Source: Comamonadaceae bacterium
Lineage (GTDB): Bacteria > Pseudomonadota > Gammaproteobacteria > Burkholderiales > Burkholderiaceae_C
DNA length: 15,379 nt
Reading direction: 5' to 3'
Assembly (NCBI GenBank): GCA_947374105.1
Contig: CANCAO010000008.1
Coordinates: 1-15,379, forward strand
Shown here: one piece after another, positions 8,010 through 15,379 of the stretch
Numbering within the stretch: the first letter of the stretch is position 1
Layout: each line of letters opens with the position of its first letter
The notes under the pieces: generated by a model
Seen by the model: only the letters and a program-made list of their open reading frames with translations
The model's database searches: none
Told to the model about the DNA's origin: nothing
Translations under genes and position numbers: made by a program

Positions 8010-8924
8010 ATGGCTAACACTCATTCAAAATCGTACGAAATTACAACACCCCAGCGTGTTGCCTTCCTGGGCTTGGGTGTCATGGGCTACCCCATGGCTG
8101 GGCACTTGGCGCTTGCCGGGCATCAAGTGACGGTTTACAACCGTACACCCGCTAAGGCGCAGACTTGGTGTGACGAGTTTGAGCGCACCGCCGCACCTCA
8201 GCAGGCAGCCACACCTCGGCTGGCAGTGCAAGACGCCGACTTTGTGTTTGCTTGCGTGGGCAATGACGATGACTTGCGCAGCATCACCCTAGGCAGTGAG
8301 GGTGCTTTTTCGGGCATGAAGCCAGGTGCAATTTTTGTCGATCACACCACTGCCTCAGCGCAAGTAGCTCGAGAACTCTACGCCGCCGCTTTGACCCAAG
8401 GCCTGCACTTCATTGACGCGCCGGTCTCTGGTGGTCAGGCAGGCGCACAAAATGGCGTACTCACTGTCATGTGCGGTGGTGACGCGCTGGCTTTTGAAGC
8501 GGCCCGCTCTGTGACTATGGCTTTCTCGCGCGCCGTTACACATTTGGGGGCCAGCGGCTCGGGCCAGTTGGCCAAGATGGTGAACCAGATTTGCGTGGCT
8601 GGTGTCATTCAAGGTCTGGCCGAAGGCATTGCTTTTGGTAAACAGGCCGGGCTGGACATGAGCCAAGTGCTGGATGTGATCAGCAAAGGCGCTGCGCAGA
8701 GCTGGCAGATGGAGAACCGTGGCAAGACCATGGTTGTCGATCAGTTCGATTTCGGTTTTGCCGTGGATTGGATGCGCAAAGACTTAGGGCTGCTACTGGA
8801 CGAAGCCCGCCGCAATGGGGCTCGCTTGCCAGTTACGGCTCTTCTCGATCAGTTCTATGCCGATGTACAGCAGATGGGTGGCCAGCGGTGGGACACGTCG
8901 AGTTTGATCAAGCGCTTGAAGTAA
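8010..8924 (+). CDS. NAD(P)-dependent beta-hydroxyacid dehydrogenase (HIBADH/GarR family)
   Basis: This 304-residue cytoplasmic enzyme belongs to the 3-hydroxyisobutyrate dehydrogenase / tartronate-semialdehyde reductase family. The Rossmann dinucleotide motif GLGVMG lies at residues 21-26. The substrate-binding DAPVSGGQAGAQNG stretch is at 136-149, and the catalytic lysine is in GQLAKMVNQ (Lys189, with Asn192 nearby). A further conserved Lys is in WMRKDLGL. No arginine is visible after the second Rossmann strand (TVYNRTP has Arg at 45), so cofactor choice is left open. Substrate could be 3-hydroxyisobutyrate, tartronate semialdehyde (glycolate/glyoxylate pathway) or succinic semialdehyde. 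Tartronate semialdehyde reductase would fit with a glcD gene 5 kb away, but that link is speculative. It lies 18 bp after pilU. Confidence 0.9.
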   Translation: MANTHSKSYEITTPQRVAFLGLGVMGYPMAGHLALAGHQVTVYNRTPAKAQTWCDEFERTAAPQQAATPRLAVQDADFVFACVGNDDDLRSITLGSEGAFSGMKPGAIFVDHTTASAQVARELYAAALTQGLHFIDAPVSGGQAGAQNGVLTVMCGGDALAFEAARSVTMAFSRAVTHLGASGSGQLAKMVNQICVAGVIQGLAEGIAFGKQAGLDMSQVLDVISKGAAQSWQMENRGKTMVVDQFDFGFAVDWMRKDLGLLLDEARRNGARLPVTALLDQFYADVQQMGGQRWDTSSLIKRLK

Positions 8925-8928
8925 ACAC

Positions 8929-8943
8929 CGCTCATCAAGAGCG
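8929..8943. terminator. Small hairpin between convergent genes
   Basis: The perfect inverted repeat CGCTC(ATCAA)GAGCG sits in the 30-bp gap between the convergent dehydrogenase and dolP genes. No T-run follows on either strand, so a standard intrinsic terminator is not shown. The position between two converging stops is the main argument. Confidence 0.3.
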
Positions 8944-8954
8944 ATGGATATTGC

Positions 8955-10643
<1,689 letters not shown>

Positions 10644-10650
10644 GGGCAAG

Positions 10651-10656
10651 CTCCTT
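10651..10656 (-). promoter_or_regulatory. Shine-Dalgarno site deciding the VOC gene start
   Basis: The minus strand reads AAGGAG, 7 nt upstream of the ATG at 10643. This is ideal spacing and fixes the start there rather than at the TTG at 10649. Confidence 0.75.
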
Positions 10657-10664
10657 TGCGGTTC

Positions 10665-11591
10665 TCACCGGAGTTCATTCACGCCAACGGGCGCGGGATG
10701 CAAGTCGGTGATGCGTCCTGCCTTGGCCACTTGGCCCGGTACGTCATGACCCACAACGTGAGGCAAGTCACGCGCCACGTTCAGCAGCTGGTTTAAGTCG
10801 ATACCGGTGTCGTAGCCCATGGCGGCAAGCATGTGAATGGCGTCTTCACTGCAAATATTACCGCTGGCACCGGGGGCATAAGGGCAGCCGCCCAAACCAC
10901 CCAACGAGCCGTCCAGCCGTGTGATGCCACCTTGCACAGCCGCCAGCACATTGGCCAAGCCCATGCCGCGTGTGTTGTGAAAGTGAAGCGTGAGTTGGGT
11001 GTGGGGCAGTTGCTTTTGCAGGGACTCCACCATGCGGGAGACCTGCGCGGGGTGCGCCATGCCGGTGGTGTCGCAAATGGTCAGGCCGCGCACACCGAGG
11101 TCAGCAAAGCGCTGCGCAAACTGCTGCACGACCGCTTGTGGCACATCGCCTTCCATCGGGCAACCAAAGCAGGTGGACAGTGACACGTTGATGGGTGTTC
11201 GGCCATCCACATGGCGCACTACATCGGCCAGCGCCGCAAAGCTAAGCTCGCGCGTCATGCGCAGGTTGGCGAGGTTGTGGGCTTCGGAGGTGGACATGAC
11301 CAAGTTGAGCTCATCCGCACGCGACTCCAGCGCGCGCTCGGCACCACGCAGGTTGGGCACGAGCACGGTGTACTCCACGCCCGGTACGCGGGTGATGCGC
11401 CCCATTATTTCTTCGGCGTCGCGCAGCATGGGAATAGCTTTGGGTGAGGTGAACGACGTCGCTTCAATTTTGGCGTAACCGCATTGGCTCAAGGCATTGA
11501 TGAGCGCAATCTTGTCATCGCTTGGGATGAAGCTAGGCTCAATTTGAAATCCGTCACGGGTGACTACTTCGTTGAAATAAATTCGCGTCAT
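10665..11591 (-). CDS. Hydroxymethylglutaryl-CoA lyase family protein
   Basis: This 308-residue TIM-barrel enzyme is of the HMG-CoA lyase type, which cleaves a 3-hydroxy-3-methylacyl-CoA into acetyl-CoA (or a similar product) and a keto acid. Key residues are all visible: Arg12-Asp13 (TRDGFQ), His203 and His205 (LHFHNTRG), the catalytic Cys236 in GGLGGCPYAPGASGN (232-246), and Asn245. The true substrate could be HMG-CoA (leucine breakdown), citramalyl-CoA or another related thioester; family members next to Bug receptor genes are often not leucine enzymes. The ATG at 11591 gives the expected N-terminus. No ivd or mcc leucine-pathway genes are in view. Upstream on the same strand lies the double Bug receptor (93 bp gap) and downstream the VOC gene, so a small uptake-and-catabolism operon is plausible. 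Confidence 0.9.
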   Translation of the reverse strand: MTRIYFNEVVTRDGFQIEPSFIPSDDKIALINALSQCGYAKIEATSFTSPKAIPMLRDAEEIMGRITRVPGVEYTVLVPNLRGAERALESRADELNLVMSTSEAHNLANLRMTRELSFAALADVVRHVDGRTPINVSLSTCFGCPMEGDVPQAVVQQFAQRFADLGVRGLTICDTTGMAHPAQVSRMVESLQKQLPHTQLTLHFHNTRGMGLANVLAAVQGGITRLDGSLGGLGGCPYAPGASGNICSEDAIHMLAAMGYDTGIDLNQLLNVARDLPHVVGHDVPGQVAKAGRITDLHPAPVGVNELR

Positions 11592-11636
11592 TCTTTAAAC
11601 CTTCAATTTTGAGCACAACAATTTTAGATTTTCATG

Positions 11637-11654
11637 CCCGCCAAGTTTGGCGTG
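11637..11654. terminator. Hairpin between the Bug gene and the HMG-CoA-lyase-like gene
   Basis: The inverted repeat CGCCAA(GT)TTGGCG lies at 11639-11652 and can extend by two pairs over one mismatch. It is about 30 bp past the stop of the Bug gene on the minus strand. Only scattered T residues follow on that strand, so it may be an attenuating or mRNA-protecting hairpin rather than a full terminator. Confidence 0.3.
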
Positions 11655-11684
11655 CGCTTAACTAGAGTCGTCAGTGCGTTTTTA

Positions 11685-13616
11685 TTATCGACGTAGACCC
11701 AGCTTCTCAACCTGTACCAAGGCAGCTTCATACTCCTTGCGCAGCGTTTCCTTGAAGTCCTTCGGGCCTAGGTAAGCGACTTCGGCACCGGACACCTCGG
11801 TTTCCTTCAAAAACAAAGCATCAGTAGTTAGTCTACGGATGGCACTATTCCATTGGGCGACGATCCCTGCGGGCAAATCGGCGGGGCCTGCGATGCCGTT
11901 CCATCCAATCAAGGCGAAATTGTCTGAGCCAGCCTGCTTTGATGTGGGCGTATCTGGCAGCTGCTTGACACGTTCAGGGGTGCTGACGGCCAAGGCTTTG
12001 AGCTGCTTGCTTTGCAACAGGGGGCCCATTTCTGCCAAGTACTGTGCAGCAAAGTCTGTCTTGCCCGTAATCACAGCATCAAGCAGCGGCGCGCCACCTT
12101 GCATAGTTACGCGGCCGAGCTGGCGCGGATCAATACCGCTGGCGCCAAACAGCAGCGATATGGCGATGCTGCCCACCCCACCTGGGCCTGAGGTACCGTA
12201 CTTATAGGCGGTAGGGTCTTTGCGAACATCGTCCAACATCTGCTGCAACGTGTTCCAGCGCGAATCCCCTTTCACAACAAATACCAGCGGACTCAGACTT
12301 GTTCTAGCCACCAGCGTGGGCTCGTCCCATTTGTAGGGCAACTTGCTGTCGATTGCGGGGTTCTGCGTGGCTTGGCCCGTCGCGTTCATCATCATCGTGT
12401 AGCCATCCTTGGGCGCGGCGAGCACTTCCAGCGTGCCCGTGGTGCCGCCCTCGCCCAGCCGATTGACCACAGTGACAGGCTGGCCCCAGAGGCGGCTGAG
12501 GTGTTTGGCCAAAATGCGGGCGTTGATGTCAGTGACGCCGCCCGTCGGGAAGGGCACGATGAGCTTGATTTCTTTCTGCGGGTAATGCTGTAGGTCCTGC
12601 TGAGGGTCAGGGGCGGCGGACGCGCTGACTTCAGCCTTGATTCCGGCCGCTTGGATGACGGCGGCCCATTTGTCAATTTCGCCGAAGACAAGTGTCGCAA
12701 ATTCGCTTGGACTGCCCGCCAGCGGCTCACCGCCGCCATCCATCAACAGCGAACGCGCGAGGGGGTCGGCCAGGACGGCATTGACCTCCCGATTCAACCG
12801 CTCCACGATCGCCTGCGGCGTCCCCTTGGGCAGCCCGATACCAGTCACCGCGCTGGCTTCAAAACCCGGCAAAGTGGCGGCGATTGTGGGTACGCCGGGC
12901 AGTGCCGGGGACGCATGCGCCGTGGTGACGCCCAGCGCGCGCAACTTGCCAGTGCGCACGGGTGCTATCGCCGCAGACAGGGGCTCAAACATCAGCTGCG
13001 TCTTGCCGCCGCTGACCATGTCCGCCAAGGCGGGGCCGCCACCGCCGAAGTGGACGATGGGCAGTTCAAGTCCAGCCGTGCGATTGAACAGCAGGCCGGT
13101 GACATGGGGGGCGCTGCCGTTGCCGGTAGAGGCCATGGTGAACGGCGCGCCGCGCTTGGTATGGTCAATGAACTCGGCCACGCTGCGGGCAGGTACTGAC
13201 GGGTGCACCACCATCACCAGCGCCTCGCGTGTGATACCGGCCACAGGCACTATGTCACGCCGGAAATTGAAGGGCAGTTTGGGAAACAGGGAGGCGTTGA
13301 TGGCGTTGGCCGGCCCGATCAACAGCAGCGTATAGCCATCGGGCGCGGCACTCGCCACTGCCGCGCTGGCCGGGTTGCCAGACCCCCCGGCTTGATTGAC
13401 TACCACCACGGGCTGGCCAAGGCGCTGGGTCAGAGCCTTGGCCATGTGCCTGCCCAGAATGTCGTTCGGGCCACCGGGTGCAAAGCCGACCACCAGGGTC
13501 AGCGGGCGGTTAGGGTAATCGTTTTGCGCGCTGGCGACACATCCGATACCCGCCAGCATGGCGCTTGCCGCTACAGTGCACAGGCGGGACGCCAGTTTTC
13601 GCCCTATTGAATTCAT
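11685..13616 (-). CDS. Double-length Bug (TctC-like) periplasmic solute-binding protein, tandem domain fusion
   Basis: This 643-residue exported protein holds two complete Bug/TctC-type binding domains in one frame; ordinary Bug proteins are about 320-330 residues. Residues 1-30 are a signal peptide ending ASA. Domain 1 spans about 34-329, with YPNRPLTLVVGFAPGGPNDI, ASTGNGSAPHVTG and the typical family end AAGIKAE. A short linker rich in Ala, Pro and Gln (330-344) follows. Domain 2 runs about 345-643, with YPQKEIKLIVPFPTGGVTDI, SGPGGVG and IGWNGIAGPADLP. The halves look only about one-third identical by eye, so this is not a recent exact duplication. Domain 2 has no signal peptide. Bug proteins deliver carboxylates to TctAB-type carriers or sensors; ligands here are unknown. 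The ATG at 13616 follows GGAG by 9 nt. Confidence 0.92.
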   Translation of the reverse strand: MNSIGRKLASRLCTVAASAMLAGIGCVASAQNDYPNRPLTLVVGFAPGGPNDILGRHMAKALTQRLGQPVVVVNQAGGSGNPASAAVASAAPDGYTLLLIGPANAINASLFPKLPFNFRRDIVPVAGITREALVMVVHPSVPARSVAEFIDHTKRGAPFTMASTGNGSAPHVTGLLFNRTAGLELPIVHFGGGGPALADMVSGGKTQLMFEPLSAAIAPVRTGKLRALGVTTAHASPALPGVPTIAATLPGFEASAVTGIGLPKGTPQAIVERLNREVNAVLADPLARSLLMDGGGEPLAGSPSEFATLVFGEIDKWAAVIQAAGIKAEVSASAAPDPQQDLQHYPQKEIKLIVPFPTGGVTDINARILAKHLSRLWGQPVTVVNRLGEGGTTGTLEVLAAPKDGYTMMMNATGQATQNPAIDSKLPYKWDEPTLVARTSLSPLVFVVKGDSRWNTLQQMLDDVRKDPTAYKYGTSGPGGVGSIAISLLFGASGIDPRQLGRVTMQGGAPLLDAVITGKTDFAAQYLAEMGPLLQSKQLKALAVSTPERVKQLPDTPTSKQAGSDNFALIGWNGIAGPADLPAGIVAQWNSAIRRLTTDALFLKETEVSGAEVAYLGPKDFKETLRKEYEAALVQVEKLGLRR

Positions 13617-13642
13617 GTCTTCATGCTCCAGAGAGAATCACC

Positions 13643-13888
13643 ATGCCTGCTACTGAAATCAAAGTCACATCGGGCGGGACCTTTGCCGGTAAAGAGTTAC
13701 TCATTCCAACGGGTGAGCAAGGTAGCATCATGCCTCATGTGCAGGACTGGGTGACTGGCAAACTCAAGTCCAAGACCGCTGTCAAAGATGTCAGCGCCTC
13801 GGTGCTCGTCAAAGGCATCAAACAATGGGCGGTTTACGAGGAAAAAGTAGGCTCCAAGCGGATCAGAACCATCTTCAAAATTACCTAG
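13643..13888 (+). CDS. Small hypothetical protein, 81 aa
   Basis: I do not recognise this protein. From the ATG at 13643 it is 81 residues, soluble, Cys-free, Lys-rich and probably basic, with no signal peptide or membrane segment. Alternating hydrophobic residues suggest mostly beta structure (ASVLVKGIKQWAVYEE, then KRIRTIFKIT at the end). A longer frame opens at 13565, but its extra 26 residues overlap the antisense Bug start and look non-coding. A GAGAGA stretch (13631-13636) is a weak ribosome site 6 nt from the ATG. The gene is divergent from the Bug gene with only 26 bp between the starts. Codon use looks like that of the neighbouring genes, which supports it being real. Confidence 0.6.
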   Translation: MPATEIKVTSGGTFAGKELLIPTGEQGSIMPHVQDWVTGKLKSKTAVKDVSASVLVKGIKQWAVYEEKVGSKRIRTIFKIT

Positions 13889-14002
13889 TTGCCATGGATG
13901 AGTCGGCGGTTTCCCCACCACATGGATTAAATTTCAACGGCCCGCAACCGCCCTAGGCAATGGCGCTGCGAAAGTCAAATTTTCTGACAATAAAGGTAAG
14001 TC

Positions 14003-14263
14003 ATGAAATCGATTTTTGGACTGATAGGACTGTTGTTTGTACTGGCAATCGTGAGCCTTCTGATGAAGACGCAGTTCAAATCAACAATTTCGGCAGTCAC
14101 CCCGGCTGCCTCATCAACAGGCATAGCCATCACCCCAACACCAGGGGCGACACCAGCGCAGCCAAGCCAGCAGATTCAGCAGCAGGTGAAAGATATGGTC
14201 AACGCCGCCCTACAGACACCGCGTGCCGTGGAGGGCGAGAAGGTGAATACTGAAGAAAAATGA
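14003..14263 (+). CDS. Small single-pass membrane protein, 86 aa
   Basis: This short protein has one N-terminal hydrophobic segment (about residues 4-20, IFGLIGLLFVLAIVSLL) with few positive charges before it, so it is either a membrane anchor or an uncleaved signal. A Ser/Thr/Pro/Ala-rich flexible stretch follows at about 27-54. A short amphipathic Gln-rich helix comes next (SQQIQQQVKDMVNAAL, 55-70), then a charged tail. AAAGG lies about 6 nt upstream of the ATG and supports the start. Function is unknown. It is the last plus-strand gene before an AT-rich gap and is 114 bp after the 81-residue gene, possibly in the same transcript. Confidence 0.65.
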   Translation: MKSIFGLIGLLFVLAIVSLLMKTQFKSTISAVTPAASSTGIAITPTPGATPAQPSQQIQQQVKDMVNAALQTPRAVEGEKVNTEEK

Positions 14264-14540
14264 AAAGCAGTTTCACGAAATGAATGCGTGAATGCGGATG
14301 TATCGAGAACCAAAACTGGTGCGCTGGCGTGTATCGAATAGTTCTTATCAGCCATTGATTTAATTGAACTTTTTTTCATTATATTTAAAAAATACCATCA
14401 AAAGTACCAACATAGTCTAATGTGACCGCCCGCTGAATGCAAATTCCCACTTTGCCTTACCAAATTTTGGTGCCCAGAAATAGTGCACAGATCGTTTTAT
14501 AAGGATGCTCAGTTTCAGCACTCTGCATTCGGATTTCTGT
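14264..14540. other. AT-rich non-coding interval between convergent genes
   Basis: No gene is supported here. The interval is clearly more AT-rich than the rest of the window, especially 14360-14400, with a run of seven T and an A/T-only stretch. It contains the perfect palindrome-like repeat ACCAAA(T)TTTGGT at 14459-14471 and a nearby direct repeat TACCA (14392 and 14405 region). These could be transcription-end or regulator sites; nothing decisive is seen. Confidence 0.5.
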
Positions 14541-15170
14541 TCAAGCGCTTACTGCACCTTCCAAAGCTAATGCTGAGTCAATGGTAACAATTTCGCTCAC
14601 ATCGGTGGCTTCATATCGGTAATTGCCTTTCCGGTCAGGTGAGGTCGTCAAAGTGGCGTTCCATGGTATCAATGGCAATGTTGGCGCATCAGAGTCGAGC
14701 AACAGGAATTTCTCAGGCGTTGCCGACTTACCATGCGTACTAAAGCCCACTGCCAAAACCCAATGGCTAAAGGCATCGTTGTGGAAGCCAAGGATGCAAA
14801 GGCCACCCTGTTCAAGGCAGTCAATGGCCCGGCCATTACGGCCATCCTTCCTCAGAAGGCGGCTTTTGATTGCTCCGCTGAACGGTGCAAAGAGAGACTG
14901 AAGCTGCTTAGAAGTGCTACCAGTGAAGTACAAGTTGGTTGATCGCTTCCACATCTTTGTCAATGCTGGCTTCAGTGGCGCTCTATTGCTTTCCAGTTCG
15001 TCCAAATCGTCTCGATCTATCTCGCCAATCAACATGAGTGCCATGAGGGCGCAATGTGGACCACACGCCATGTCCAGCATTCCTTGACGTAAATGCAGTG
15101 GCTGCTTCTTGACCAATGGACCTTCCCAGTTGGCGGACAGGTTGTTATGACAGCGGAATATTCTGCTCAT
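14541..15170 (-). CDS. Stand-alone C39-like (papain-fold) cysteine peptidase domain protein
   Basis: This 209-residue protein has the signature of a C39-like cysteine peptidase fold. Gln29 may form the oxyanion hole. The likely nucleophile is Cys36 in DMACGPHCALMAL (33-45). His136 lies in FSHWVLAVGFS, and Asp159 or Asp161 in FLLLDSDAP completes a triad or charge relay. C39 domains normally cut double-glycine leaders as part of ABC exporters. Here there is no transporter domain, no signal peptide and no visible peptide partner. Codon use is less GC-rich than elsewhere. The ATG at 15170 has no good Shine-Dalgarno before it (AT-rich leader). It may be a housekeeping-like cysteine protease, a toxin or effector, or an inactive binder; sequence alone does not decide. 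Confidence 0.72.
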   Translation of the reverse strand: MSRIFRCHNNLSANWEGPLVKKQPLHLRQGMLDMACGPHCALMALMLIGEIDRDDLDELESNRAPLKPALTKMWKRSTNLYFTGSTSKQLQSLFAPFSGAIKSRLLRKDGRNGRAIDCLEQGGLCILGFHNDAFSHWVLAVGFSTHGKSATPEKFLLLDSDAPTLPLIPWNATLTTSPDRKGNYRYEATDVSEIVTIDSALALEGAVSA

Positions 15171-15379
15171 TTTTAGGAAATAATTGTTGAGAGGTTTGTG
15201 ACTACGCCTTCAATTCAGTGACCTCCAGCGAATGCTCCATCGGCAACAGCAAGTTGCTGCACAAACACCTTTCCCCGCCTGTTCTTGGCTACTGTGACAA
15301 TGTCGAGCCGAAGGAAAGCGCACGACGTATGTGGTCAACACCAACCGTTGTGAAACGGTAAGTGACCAAAAACAACAAG
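15171..15379. other. Right-edge segment without a recognised gene
   Basis: All six frames are broken or lack a convincing start. A plus-strand frame without an early ATG is open from about 15191 to a TAA at 15359, but its translation resembles nothing I know. An imperfect palindrome with core ACCGTT(GTGA)AACGGT lies at 15344-15359, flanked by CAC/GTG. The upstream region of the C39-like gene, and so its promoter, must lie here. Confidence 0.4.
15344..15359. repeat. Inverted repeat ACCGTT-GTGA-AACGGT
   Basis: The 6-bp arms are perfect with a 4-nt loop, and three more matching bases (CAC at 15339-15341 and GTG at 15362-15364) pair beyond two mismatches. No T-run follows on either strand, so it is unlikely to be an intrinsic terminator. 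An operator or the end of a repeated element is possible. Confidence 0.4.

Noticed and set aside
8908..8919. 12-bp perfect palindrome TCAAGCGCTTGA
   Set aside because: It lies in the last codons of the dehydrogenase gene and is explained by the protein sequence; chance is likely.
11685..12600. Second Bug domain as a separate gene
   Set aside because: No signal peptide or start codon with ribosome site is found at the domain boundary, and the frame is continuous with domain 1.
12637..13335. 232-codon and 182-codon plus-strand frames opposite the Bug gene
   Set aside because: Antisense shadows of a well-supported gene; compositions are low-complexity Pro/Ser/Ala or Arg/Gln rich with no motif.
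14623..14942. Two plus-strand frames of 92 and 69 codons opposite the C39-like gene
   Set aside because: Antisense to a frame with an intact Gln-Cys-His-Asp pattern; no domain or ribosome site.

Overview
The window looks like chromosomal DNA of a betaproteobacterium, most likely a Burkholderiales/Comamonadaceae member (Rhodoferax/Polaromonas type). This is inferred from gene content and protein style: a Bug (TctC-like) periplasmic receptor, the diaA-dolP pair, pilT-pilU next to a divergent yggS, and glcD-type and HMG-CoA-lyase-type catabolic genes. Most of the window is GC-rich. The DUF1275 gene and the segment right of about 14.26 kb are visibly more AT-rich.

Layout. (1) 1-1481, minus: a large exported protein with one heme-c motif and a probable Vgb-type beta-propeller, cut by the left edge. 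(2) 1578-4176, plus: glcD-like FAD oxidase, then a CidA/LrgA and an LrgB membrane pair, closely spaced like an operon. LrgAB homologues include pyruvate and glycolate/glycerate carriers, so this reads as a 2-hydroxyacid uptake-and-oxidation unit. (3) 4210-5767, minus: a DUF1275 membrane protein and the PLP-binding protein YggS. (4) 5805-8924, plus: the twitching ATPases pilT and pilU, then a beta-hydroxyacid dehydrogenase 18 bp after pilU. (5) 13616-8955, minus: five co-oriented genes, namely a double-length Bug receptor, an HMG-CoA-lyase-like enzyme, a VOC protein, diaA and the lipoprotein gene dolP. The last two overlap by ATGA. (6) 13643-14263, plus: two small unrecognised proteins, 81 aa soluble and 86 aa with one membrane segment. 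(7) 15170-14541, minus: a stand-alone C39-like cysteine-peptidase-fold protein in AT-richer DNA, followed by 209 bp to the right edge with no gene I can call.

No rRNA, tRNA, CRISPR array, complete insertion sequence or replication origin was recognised. The best candidates for something undescribed are the tandem fusion of two complete Bug-type binding domains in one 643-residue exported protein, the glcD-lrgA-lrgB arrangement as a hydroxyacid transporter unit, and the orphan C39-like protein at the right end. Everything else matches well-known families.
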